Shown in pieces: positions 46,129 through 53,807 of a stretch of DNA of 64,000 nt. Location: positions 2,294,001 to 2,358,000 of the forward strand of contig NZ_CP101291.1 in assembly GCF_024300645.1 (NCBI RefSeq), in the 5' to 3' direction. The notes beneath the pieces were generated by a model. It had not been told where the DNA came from. It made no database searches and worked only from the letters and a program-made list of their open reading frames with translations. The translations under genes and the position numbers were made by a program. Each line of letters begins with the position of its first letter. Position 1 is the first letter of the stretch. This stretch comes from Alteromonas sp. LMIT006. GTDB lineage: Bacteria; Pseudomonadota; Gammaproteobacteria; Enterobacterales; Alteromonadaceae.

Positions 46129-47229
46129 TTACTCAAGGGCATTGAGATAAGCCTGATCTGAAATTTGGGTCCAATGACGCACCATCTTTAGGTAGCTCTG
46201 TTGAGATTCAATGATTTCTTTGGTTAGCGGATCACGTGAAGCAAACTCAGAGAGTAATTTGTCATTTGCCTCACGCAATGCTCGCATCACCGGTTTGGGG
46301 AAGGTTTTGATTTGCACGTTTGGGTAATCTCGTTGCAACGTCGCCAAATTCACGGCACTTTCGTGATAGGAGTAGGCATACATTTCAAAGGCGGATAACC
46401 GCATTGCATTCACGAGGACCGCTTGTAAGTCGGAAGGTAACCGCGCAAAACTGCGTTTGTTGATCAAAAACTGTAAGTCGGCTCCAGGTTCATGCCAGCC
46501 GGTGTAATAGTACTTAGCAATCTGCTGAAAGCCCATGCGCAAATCCAGCGACGGGCCGACCCATTCAAGGGCGTCTATTGCACCGCGCTCCAGTGCAGTA
46601 TAAAGCTCCCCTGGCGCGACATTTGTTGGCTTTGCGCCAAGTTCTGCCATGATCTCACCAGCAAACCCAGGAATCCGCATTTTGAGCCCCTGTAAGTCTG
46701 CGACCGTGTTGATTTCTTTTTGAAACCACCCTCCCATTTGATTGCCCGTGTTTCCTCCGGGAAAGGACATCAAACCAAATTTATCATAGACCTTATTCAT
46801 CAGCCTTTGCCCATCTCCACCATAAAACCAAGCGAATTGCTCGGGGCTAGTGAGTCCAAACGGCATAGTAGTGAAGAACATCGTATTGATATCTTTGCCT
46901 TTCCAGTAATACGATGAGGTATGACCAAGGTCATATTGTCCAGAACGCACCATATCAAATACACCTAGAGGCGCCTTATGCTTATTGGCAGAGTCGATGC
47001 GGACGATCAGTCGACCATTCGACATCTCTTTGGCATATTGAGCCATATTCTGCACAGACTCACCAAAGATAGGAAAATCTTTGCTCCACGTTTGCGCTAA
47101 TTTTAATGTATAGACCCGGTCATTTATTGTTGATGATTCATCGACTTTTTGCTCCTGACTGCAGCCCCAAAGGAGTCCGACTGAACACAACACGATACAC
47201 GTACGAAGGATATGAAGCATAAATTTCAC
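46129..47229 (-). CDS. TRAP-type substrate-binding lipoprotein
   Basis: A 366-residue DctP/TakP-like solute receptor. The signal peptide ends in LLWGC (Cys23), so it is a lipoprotein. The mature part has LKLAQTWSKDFPIFGE, GNTGNQMGGWF and LKMRIPGFAGEIM with the conserved arginine that binds carboxylates, then ALERGAIDALEWVGP. Relatives bind 2-oxoacids and similar monocarboxylates. The membrane partners DctQ and DctM are not adjacent, so it is an orphan receptor in this window. Confidence 0.88.
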   Translation of the reverse strand: MKFMLHILRTCIVLCSVGLLWGCSQEQKVDESSTINDRVYTLKLAQTWSKDFPIFGESVQNMAQYAKEMSNGRLIVRIDSANKHKAPLGVFDMVRSGQYDLGHTSSYYWKGKDINTMFFTTMPFGLTSPEQFAWFYGGDGQRLMNKVYDKFGLMSFPGGNTGNQMGGWFQKEINTVADLQGLKMRIPGFAGEIMAELGAKPTNVAPGELYTALERGAIDALEWVGPSLDLRMGFQQIAKYYYTGWHEPGADLQFLINKRSFARLPSDLQAVLVNAMRLSAFEMYAYSYHESAVNLATLQRDYPNVQIKTFPKPVMRALREANDKLLSEFASRDPLTKEIIESQQSYLKMVRHWTQISDQAYLNALE

Positions 47230-47449
47230 AGCTAACTAATGAACTAATTAGAGATAGTTTACCGTTTGCGGCTTCAATAAGAAATAGTGACTGAACCGGC
47301 AGTAAAATAATAACCATATGATGGCAAAATGCTCAACGACAAGAGACTATCCAATGTACCGCTTCTATTTTTCCTACTATTGAAGGGTATAGATAATCAT
47401 TAAATCCGCCTATACTTATCGATAGTTTTTAACAAATGGAGTAAAAACT

Positions 47450-47521
47450 ATGTGGACTAAACCTGAATATCATGAAATGAGATTAGGATTTGAAGTTACG
47501 TTATATATTAGTAACCGATAA
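47450..47521 (+). CDS. pqqA: Second PQQ precursor peptide PqqA (solitary copy)
   Basis: A 23-residue frame encoding [20 protein letters not shown] followed by SNR. It keeps Glu15 and Tyr19 and differs from the operon PqqA only at residue 8 (His for Thr). GGAG lies eight bases before the ATG, and a perfect terminator follows. Twelve other codons differ by silent changes, which indicates long selection on the peptide. No other pqq gene is next to it; the main operon ends 4.3 kb upstream. It should add precursor under a separate promoter. Confidence 0.93.
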   Translation: MWTKPEYHEMRLGFEVTLYISNR

Positions 47522-47534
47522 TATACGTCTGAAT

Positions 47535-47566
47535 AAAAAAGGTTGCTCATGGCAACCTTTTTTTTT
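47535..47566 (+). terminator. Rho-independent terminator of the second pqqA
   Basis: AAAAAAGGTTGC/GCAACCTTTTTT (47535-47546 and 47552-47563), loop of five, followed by further T residues. Together with the short gene this gives a transcript likely under 200 bases. Confidence 0.93.
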
Positions 47567-47698
47567 GCGGTCCCATTATAAGCTATATAGTGTTCCTCAT
47601 AACGGATTAAATTTAACCAAAAATGCGGGTTCATGAGACCGTATTAGGTATATTTGAGACTAGTGGATTTGTTCGAATAATCACGGAGCAGAAGAAAT

Positions 47699-47825
47699 TG
47701 GTCGGTGTGATAGGATTTACTCCGCACATCCTGTGCTCCGCCCTTCGGGCCGCGCTAAAGCGCGTGCCAAAACGTTCCAGACGTTTTGGTGAACCTACAA
47801 GACCGCTTCGCGCTCTCGTCGTAGG
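47699..47825. repeat. tRNA-Pro 3' fragment joined to an array of small hairpins
   Basis: Bases 47699-47718 are identical to the 3' end of the adjacent tRNA-Pro gene (47875-47894). Then follow consecutive perfect palindromes: GCACA/TGTGC (47724-47736), GCCC/GGGC (47740-47750), CGCGCT/AGCGCG (47751-47764), CCAAAACGT/ACGTTTTGG (47767-47789) and CCTAC/GTAGG (47794-47825). Long open frames across this block on both strands look accidental. It explains most of the 353 gene-free bases between the second pqqA and the tRNA. Confidence 0.8.
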
Positions 47826-47874
47826 TAAGTCAACATGCTGTGGATTCGTTTGAGATTGTGGGAAAGCAGATAAA

Positions 47875-47951
47875 TGGTCGGTGTGATAGGATTTGAACCT
47901 ACGACCCCTGACACCCCATGACAGTGCGCTACCAAGCTGCGCCACACACCG
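47875..47951 (-). tRNA. tRNA-Pro (GGG)
   Basis: A 77-base cloverleaf with encoded CCA, acceptor CGGTGTG/CACACCG, D-arm GCGCAGCTTGGTAGCGC, anticodon GGG in loop ATGGGGT and T-arm GTAGGTTCAAATCCTAT. It has the same unusual T30·T40 opposition seen in the E. coli proL-type tRNA. A fragment of its 3' end is repeated 176 bases away. Confidence 0.93.
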
Positions 47952-47965
47952 ACCGTAGGCAATGC

Positions 47966-47993
47966 ATTATAGGGATTTAGATAGAATTTGCTA
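47966..47993 (-). promoter_or_regulatory. Promoter of tRNA-Pro
   Basis: On the minus strand TAGCAA (47988-47993), 16 bases, TATAAT (47966-47971), with the tRNA 5' end 15 bases further. Confidence 0.6.
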
Positions 47994-48206
47994 GTGATTT
48001 TTTTACTAATTCACACGCCAATTCACCATTTGTGACTTTTCGACACACATACCATCATTTACGCATAAATATCTTCTACTTACCAAGGTGGTCATAGCAA
48101 CATTTTTTATAATTGACAAAATGAAACCCAACCTCATAACGACTATAAAATCGAACGTTTTATCAAATAATTTTCGCTTTTTATTCTTTTTTATAGATCT
48201 ATACTC

Positions 48207-48222
48207 ATGTGTGTAAACACAT
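48207..48222. promoter_or_regulatory. Inverted repeat in the pirin leader
   Basis: ATGTGT/ACACAT (48207-48212 and 48217-48222) just upstream of the TAGGAG ribosome-binding site of the pirin gene; possible operator. The other 255 bases between it and tRNA-Pro are AT-rich and hold no gene I can support. Confidence 0.35.
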
Positions 48223-48236
48223 TTAGGAGTCTAATT

Positions 48237-48923
48237 ATGTATATACGCAGAGCGGAAGAACGCGGTAAAGCAAACTTTGGCTGGCTCGATAGCAAACACA
48301 GCTTTTCATTTGGTCAATACTATGATCCTCTGCATATGGGCATTTCGGTATTGAGAGTGATTAATGACGATATCGTATCAGGCGGTGCTGGGTTTGGTAT
48401 GCATGGTCATCAGGATATGGAAATTATCTCGTATGTGATTGATGGTGCTTTGGAACACAAAGACAACCAAGGTAATCAATATCGTGTGACCGCCGGGGAG
48501 GTTCAACGCATGAGTGCTGGATCAGGCGTTATGCACTCTGAATACAATGCGTCGCAAACAAATGATGTGAACTTTTTGCAGATTTGGATCCTACCCAAGA
48601 GCAAAGGGATTGAGCCTGGTTACGAGCAAAAACGAATCGAACAACAGCAATCCCTTACTCCATTAGTCACACCAGATGGTTCTGATGGTTCAATTAGCAT
48701 GCATCAAGATGCCAGTATTTACCGTTTACGTCTAGCATCGGGAGAATCCCATGAGTTATGTGCAAGGCAAGGCTATTTGCATCTCATCAAAGGACATGTA
48801 ACGAGTGAGGGACTGACCTTTCGACAAGGTGACGCCGTTGCCCCCACCTCCGGCAGTGAGCTGAATATCGTTGCCCAATCTGATGTTGAGGCGTTGTGGT
48901 TTGATTTGCCTATATCGTCATAA
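48237..48923 (+). CDS. Pirin family protein
   Basis: A 228-residue double-cupin protein. The metal-binding site is in GFGMHGHQDMEIISYVIDG with further ligands in HKDNQG and GVMHSEYN. The start YIRRAEERGKANFGWLDSKHSFSFG is typical of bacterial pirins such as E. coli YhhW, which has quercetin 2,3-dioxygenase activity. I use the ATG at 48237, which has TAGGAG six bases upstream; an ATG at 48207 would overlap the upstream inverted repeat. The physiological role is uncertain; redox or iron-responsive functions are reported for relatives. Confidence 0.92.
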   Translation: MYIRRAEERGKANFGWLDSKHSFSFGQYYDPLHMGISVLRVINDDIVSGGAGFGMHGHQDMEIISYVIDGALEHKDNQGNQYRVTAGEVQRMSAGSGVMHSEYNASQTNDVNFLQIWILPKSKGIEPGYEQKRIEQQQSLTPLVTPDGSDGSISMHQDASIYRLRLASGESHELCARQGYLHLIKGHVTSEGLTFRQGDAVAPTSGSELNIVAQSDVEALWFDLPISS

Positions 48924-48984
48924 AATAAATATTTTATCATTGCCATTGAATCGCCATAAAAGCCCTTTATATTGTAATTAGTGT

Positions 48985-49008
48985 GCCTCATAGTGAGGCG
49001 ATTTTTAC
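48985..49008 (+). terminator. Weak terminator-like hairpin between pirin and htpX
   Basis: GCCTCA/TGAGGC (48985-48990 and 48994-48999), loop of three, followed by GATTTTTA. Eighteen bases before the htpX ATG, so it might also act within the htpX leader. Confidence 0.45.
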
Positions 49009-49025
49009 CGTTGAGGACATTTTAA

Positions 49026-49895
49026 ATGCTACGTATTGCCCTATTTATCGCCACGAATATCGCGATAATCGCATTGATATCAATTACTTTTAGTCTATTA
49101 GGTTTCCAAGGATTACTTGCACAAAACGGCGTTGATTTGGATCTGACGGCTCTTTTGGTGTATTCCGCGGTCATTGGTTTTGCGGGTTCATTCATCTCAT
49201 TGTTGCTCTCAAAGTTCATGGCCAAACGGGCAATGAATGTGCATGTGATAACCGAGCCTCGCAATCAAACCGAAGCGTGGTTACTCAGAACCGTCAGACG
49301 ACAAGCTGAACAAGCCAATATCGGTATGCCTGAAGTGGGGATTTTTAACAGTCATGCACCTAATGCATTTGCTACCGGATGGAGTAAAAATAACTCATTA
49401 GTAGCAGTATCCACTGGTCTCATCGATGTAATGAATCAAGCAGAGGTGGAGGCCGTGCTAGCCCACGAAGTGGCTCATGTGGCCAACGGCGATATGGTCA
49501 CGATGACATTATTACAAGGTGTGGTGAATACGTTTGTTATTTTCTTATCTCGGATCATTGGCCACACAGTAGATAGGGTCGTTTTTAAAGTAGAGCGTGG
49601 ACATGGCCCTGCGTTTTGGATTGTCTCAATTATTTGTGAAATTGTCCTTGGTTTCTTAGCACACATGATCACCATGTGGTTCTCGCGCAAACGCGAATAT
49701 CGAGCGGATGCTGATGCGGCCAAGATGGTCGGAAACACGGCTATGATAAATGCTTTGTTAAAGCTTAAAAATCCCAGAGTTGAAGAGCCCCTTGCCGATG
49801 AAGTGGCCGCTTTTGGAATCAACAGCAATGTCAAACAGCTATTTTCTAGTCATCCTCCAATCGATGCCAGAGTTGCGGCTTTACGTCAGCAATAA
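49026..49895 (+). CDS. htpX: Heat-shock membrane protease HtpX
   Basis: A 289-residue M48 zinc endopeptidase of the inner membrane that degrades misfolded membrane proteins together with FtsH. Two N-terminal membrane helices (1-25 and 35-55), the zinc motif HEVAH at residues 147-151, two further helices (about 157-180 and 195-215), then the third ligand region REYRADADAAKM. PPIDARVAAL at the C-terminus is typical. Preceded by GAGGACATTTTAA. Confidence 0.96.
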   Translation: MLRIALFIATNIAIIALISITFSLLGFQGLLAQNGVDLDLTALLVYSAVIGFAGSFISLLLSKFMAKRAMNVHVITEPRNQTEAWLLRTVRRQAEQANIGMPEVGIFNSHAPNAFATGWSKNNSLVAVSTGLIDVMNQAEVEAVLAHEVAHVANGDMVTMTLLQGVVNTFVIFLSRIIGHTVDRVVFKVERGHGPAFWIVSIICEIVLGFLAHMITMWFSRKREYRADADAAKMVGNTAMINALLKLKNPRVEEPLADEVAAFGINSNVKQLFSSHPPIDARVAALRQQ

Positions 49896-49981
49896 ACCGT
49901 TACAACTTGTCCCTCGACAAGGCTGATCAAAAACCTTAGCTTGTTGTGTATAAAGGAATAATAACAATCGAGATGAGTGCT

Positions 49982-50668
49982 ATGATCAGCCTGCGTCAAA
50001 TAAGCAAAACCTTTAGCAATGGTGATGAAACCGTAACGGCCTTAAATAACGTTTCGTTAAATATTAAAAAAAACGAGTTCGTTGCTATTATGGGTACATC
50101 GGGTTCAGGAAAATCGACCCTTATGAATGTGTTGGGCTGCCTAGATAGCCCGACAACCGGAGATTACTTTCTCAATGATCAAAATATTGCACAGTTAGAT
50201 GATGATACGCTCTCAAGTATCCGCAATCGCTACATTGGCTTTATTTTCCAAACCTTTCACCTGCTCCCTAAACTCGATGTAGTGGGTAACATCACCCTGC
50301 CCTTACGATATACTGATGTGTCTCAAAGTGAAACGCGCACTCGTGCCAATGCGTTAATTGAACGAGTGGGGTTGTCTCATCGTAAACATCACAAACCATT
50401 TGAAATGTCCGGTGGTCAAAGACAACGGGTGGCCATCGCGCGCGCGTTGATTAATCAACCTAGCGTGATTTTGGCCGATGAGCCAACGGGTAATCTGGAC
50501 AGCAAGACCTCAGAAGAAATCATGGGGCTATTAACTGAATTACACCAACAAGGCCAAACCATTGTCATGGTGACACACGAAGCTGACATTGCAGAATACG
50601 CACAGCGCGTGATTCGCATGAAGGACGGTCAAATTATCGAGGATACTCAAACATGTTCCGCTGCATAA
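49982..50668 (+). CDS. ABC transporter ATP-binding protein (MacB/LolD type)
   Basis: A 228-residue ATPase. Walker A is GTSGSGKST (residues 38-46), the signature is MSGGQRQR and Walker B with D-loop is VILADEPTGNLD. The family is the type VII (mechanotransmission) exporters: MacB, LolCDE, FtsEX. Alternative starts are ATG 49973 and GTG 49946; 49982 gives the usual MISLRQISKTF beginning. The gene overlaps the tandem adaptor gene by 16 bases. It powers the FtsX-like permease encoded three genes on. Confidence 0.93.
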   Translation: MISLRQISKTFSNGDETVTALNNVSLNIKKNEFVAIMGTSGSGKSTLMNVLGCLDSPTTGDYFLNDQNIAQLDDDTLSSIRNRYIGFIFQTFHLLPKLDVVGNITLPLRYTDVSQSETRTRANALIERVGLSHRKHHKPFEMSGGQRQRVAIARALINQPSVILADEPTGNLDSKTSEEIMGLLTELHQQGQTIVMVTHEADIAEYAQRVIRMKDGQIIEDTQTCSAA

Positions 50669-52605
50669 TTACCTTTGTTTTATGTTTCAGTGCTCTGACA
50701 TGGGCGCAAGATGTCCCATTGGTCTTGTCGGGTAAAGTCAGCTCTGCGGCCAAACAAATTGTCAACGCCCCACGCTCTAGTAGTTGGCAGATCCAGATCC
50801 AATGGATGGCAGAAGAAGGGGATATTGTACAAAAAGGGGAGCCTGTCGTGGTATTTGATGGCGCTGCAACCCAAGCACAACTCGAACAGAATAAGGAGCG
50901 CTTAGATACCTTAAACCTCGAGTTCAAACAACTAAAGATGCGCTTAGAACAAGCGGTTACTGAAGCTCAAGGTCGACTCGCTGTGGCCCAAATGCGCGTG
51001 GCCAAAGCACGCATCCCAGTATCCATCGTATCGGATACCATTAATGCTTATCAACGTGGGCAAAATGAACTCACCTTAGAACGCGCTCTGATGGAACAAG
51101 GTAAAGCTCGAGAGGCAGTCATTGAAGCAGAACAACAGCTCAAAGCTGGGCTAGAAAAAAAACGCATCGATATATTACAGGTCGAAGACGAAATTACTTA
51201 TTTAGCGGGGTTAATGGAAAAACTCAATGTCACTGCCCAACACACTGGGTCGGTGAGTTATGCATTACACCCTTGGTATGGCCGAAAACTGCGCTCAGGT
51301 ATGAATGTCCAGCAAAGCTGGAAAGTGTTAGATGTGCAAGCATCAACCGACTTACAAATCGAATCATACGTGCATGAGATTGACGCCTTAATCCTCAAAG
51401 AAGGCGATCCAGTCACACTGACGTTTGATGCCTTTCCCGGATCTTATTATTCAGGCACTATTGCATCAATCAGTCGTCAAGCAGAAAAAAACCCTCAGTT
51501 GAGTAACGCCAGTTATTTTCCCGTAATCATTGAGTTTAATGAGGTACCAGAACGAGACCTGATGATCGGGATGAGTGTGCGTATTGATACACGCAAAGAA
51601 TTTGTCTCTACATTAATAAGAGATTATGTTGGGCCTTCATCCTTGACCGTTGCAGCTGAGCTCAAATCTTTACAAGACCTCAGCTTCGGTCCACCTTCTA
51701 TTTCACGCATGTGGAATTACAAAGTACAAAAATTAGTAGCTGATAACCAAAGTATTCAACAAGGTGATCTACTTATTCAATTTGACGGTCAAGACTTGCG
51801 CAATCGTCTGGTAGGTCAGCAAGCAGATTTGGATGCTGCGACTAAGGAGCTTGAAAACATACAACTGCAGGACAACGCCAGAGAAAAAGACTTAGAACTA
51901 GCGCTTGCCGAAGCTCGGATGAACGAAGAAAAAGCTCAACGCAAAGCAAAGATCACAGATGCTTCTCGCTCTGAGATTGAGCGTCGCCAACAACAAGCCG
52001 ATTGGGACATAACTCGCGTCTTGAGCGAGCAAGCTCAGCAGCGTTTGGACGAGCATCGCCTGCGCAAAGTACTCAACAAACAAGTGCAACAAGCTCGCAT
52101 TGCCAACCATGCCTCACGGGTAAAAGAAATTCGCCAAAACATGGCAAAACTCCAAATCAAAAGCCCGGTGGATGGTATCGCTATCATCAACAAAAATAAT
52201 GACGGTGATCGATATGCCGTAGGTGATAACGTGCACATGGGAAATACCTTAGTCAATGTGCCCTCATTGGACAAACTTGCTGTCAAAATGGAAATAGACG
52301 AATCCGATACTCAAAAAGTCGCGATTGGTCAGCGCGTGGACATTGTCTTAACGGCCTATCCTGAACGAACGTTTAAGGGCACCATCACAAATAAAGGCAA
52401 ATCTTATCGAGCCAAATCACAGCGAAACCAACGCATTATTTTTGATGCTTGGGTAACGTTTGATGAGATCGAAAATGCCATCATGCGGCCTGGAATGCAG
52501 GCAAACGTGACCTTGCCTTTAAACGAAGAAGGCCTCGCGTTAGTGCCTGATGCCAACGAGGAACTTGTTTTCACAGAGACTCTCACAGCGGAGACTCAAC
52601 CATGA
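50653..52605 (+). CDS. Tandem-duplicated HlyD-family periplasmic adaptor
   Basis: A 650-residue exported protein (signal peptide ending WAQ near residue 19), almost twice the usual adaptor length. It holds two successive adaptor modules. Module one: lipoyl half GDIVQKGEPVVVFDG (about 55-70), coiled coil to about 190, second lipoyl half and beta-barrel GDPVTLTFDAFPGSYYSGTI near 250-270. Module two: NQSIQQGDLLIQFDG near 370, coiled coil to about 495, then SPVDGIAII and GQRVDIVLTAYPERTFKGTI near 560-580. GAGG precedes the ATG. The duplicate could occupy two of the six adaptor positions in the channel. It is followed by an ATGA overlap with a second adaptor gene. Confidence 0.85.
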   Translation: MFRCIITFVLCFSALTWAQDVPLVLSGKVSSAAKQIVNAPRSSSWQIQIQWMAEEGDIVQKGEPVVVFDGAATQAQLEQNKERLDTLNLEFKQLKMRLEQAVTEAQGRLAVAQMRVAKARIPVSIVSDTINAYQRGQNELTLERALMEQGKAREAVIEAEQQLKAGLEKKRIDILQVEDEITYLAGLMEKLNVTAQHTGSVSYALHPWYGRKLRSGMNVQQSWKVLDVQASTDLQIESYVHEIDALILKEGDPVTLTFDAFPGSYYSGTIASISRQAEKNPQLSNASYFPVIIEFNEVPERDLMIGMSVRIDTRKEFVSTLIRDYVGPSSLTVAAELKSLQDLSFGPPSISRMWNYKVQKLVADNQSIQQGDLLIQFDGQDLRNRLVGQQADLDAATKELENIQLQDNAREKDLELALAEARMNEEKAQRKAKITDASRSEIERRQQQADWDITRVLSEQAQQRLDEHRLRKVLNKQVQQARIANHASRVKEIRQNMAKLQIKSPVDGIAIINKNNDGDRYAVGDNVHMGNTLVNVPSLDKLAVKMEIDESDTQKVAIGQRVDIVLTAYPERTFKGTITNKGKSYRAKSQRNQRIIFDAWVTFDEIENAIMRPGMQANVTLPLNEEGLALVPDANEELVFTETLTAETQP

Positions 52606-53807
52606 AAAAACTCAACATGTGTCTCTTATTTTGCTTAGGACTCACAGGTTGTGGCGACACAATGGATACCCAGATCCCAACCTATACCGTGACCGAACAG
52701 GAGTTTGTTATTGCCATCGACGCCTTTGGTGAAGTAGAACCCGCCTCAGCGGAACGCATTACCACTCCAGGTCGTCGGCCAATGGTCTTATCTTGGTTAG
52801 TCGACGAAAATACTCTAGTCAAAGCGGGCGATGTCATTGCTCGATTTGATTCAGAACGCATTATGCGCCAAAAACTAGAAGAAGAATTTGCCATACGCAA
52901 AATTCAGCAAGACATCCTTGCCGGAATCGCTGAGCAGACCCAAGAAAAAAGTGAGATTGCCGTTGAGCAAAGCTTTGTCGATGCGGAATTTCAGTTTGTC
53001 GAACAGTTCGCCATTGACGACTTAAGACTTTATTCTAAATTAGAAATCATAGATACCATGGCGAATCGCGATTTTTTGGAAGCCAAAGATGGTTTTCTCG
53101 ATTGGAAAGCATCTTCAGTAGACGAACAACATGCCTCAGAACAATCTGTTCTAGATATCCGAAAATCGGGTCATGCCAAGAAGTTAAAACAACATCAAAT
53201 GGCCTTGAATCAACTCGAAGTCAGAGCACCTAGTGATGGATTAATTTTGTATATGAAAGACCGACGTGGCGAAAAACCTGCTGTCGGCAATACCGTTTTT
53301 CCTGGCAGTCCGATTGCGCAGATCCCCGATTTAAGCAATTTACAAGTTTCTTTATATGTACTTGCCAATGAAGCCATCGAGTTAGATAAAGGGAATCAGA
53401 TTGAATTTCGTTTAGATGCTTTTCCTGAAAAAACATTCACTGGTCAAATTTTGGAAGTTGCCAAATTTCCCAGCGAAATCCAACGAGGTGATCCCACCAA
53501 ATACTTTGCACTCAGCGCGAATATTGACCAACAAGATGCGTTAGAGCTCCAACCGGGTCGCAAGTTAACGGCCAAAATTACGGTAGAGACTGGAAGAACG
53601 ACACTAACAGTGCCATTGCAATCCGTCATTTATGAGAATGAGCAATCCTATGTATATGTTCAAGATGGCAATGACTTTAGCCGTCAAGTCGTCACAACGG
53701 GACGCAAAAACCTGCACTTTATTGAAATACTTGAAGGCATCGAGCCTGGTACCAAAATCGCGCTGAGCGGAATTGTTGCTTCACAAAACAATCAGGAAGT
53801 TAAGTAA
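52602..53807 (+). CDS. HlyD/MacA-like adaptor lipoprotein
   Basis: A 401-residue adaptor with a lipobox (LTGC, Cys17), so it is membrane-anchored by lipid. Motifs in order: first lipoyl half (ENTLVKAGDVIARFDS near 70), coiled coil (about 90-200), second lipoyl half (VRAPSDGLILY), beta-barrel (GNQIEFRLDAFPEKTFTGQI) and a membrane-proximal domain with VPLQSVIYENEQSYVYV. Translation is coupled to neighbours on both sides (4-base overlap before, 1-base overlap after). Partner of the FtsX-like permease. Confidence 0.9.
   Translation: MKKLNMCLLFCLGLTGCGDTMDTQIPTYTVTEQEFVIAIDAFGEVEPASAERITTPGRRPMVLSWLVDENTLVKAGDVIARFDSERIMRQKLEEEFAIRKIQQDILAGIAEQTQEKSEIAVEQSFVDAEFQFVEQFAIDDLRLYSKLEIIDTMANRDFLEAKDGFLDWKASSVDEQHASEQSVLDIRKSGHAKKLKQHQMALNQLEVRAPSDGLILYMKDRRGEKPAVGNTVFPGSPIAQIPDLSNLQVSLYVLANEAIELDKGNQIEFRLDAFPEKTFTGQILEVAKFPSEIQRGDPTKYFALSANIDQQDALELQPGRKLTAKITVETGRTTLTVPLQSVIYENEQSYVYVQDGNDFSRQVVTTGRKNLHFIEILEGIEPGTKIALSGIVASQNNQEVK

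Noticed and set aside
47623-47945. Open frames on both strands (76 and 104 codons) over the palindrome array and tRNA-Pro
   Set aside because: They run through a tRNA gene and hairpins, have no ribosome-binding site or family resemblance, and arise from the GC-rich repeat.
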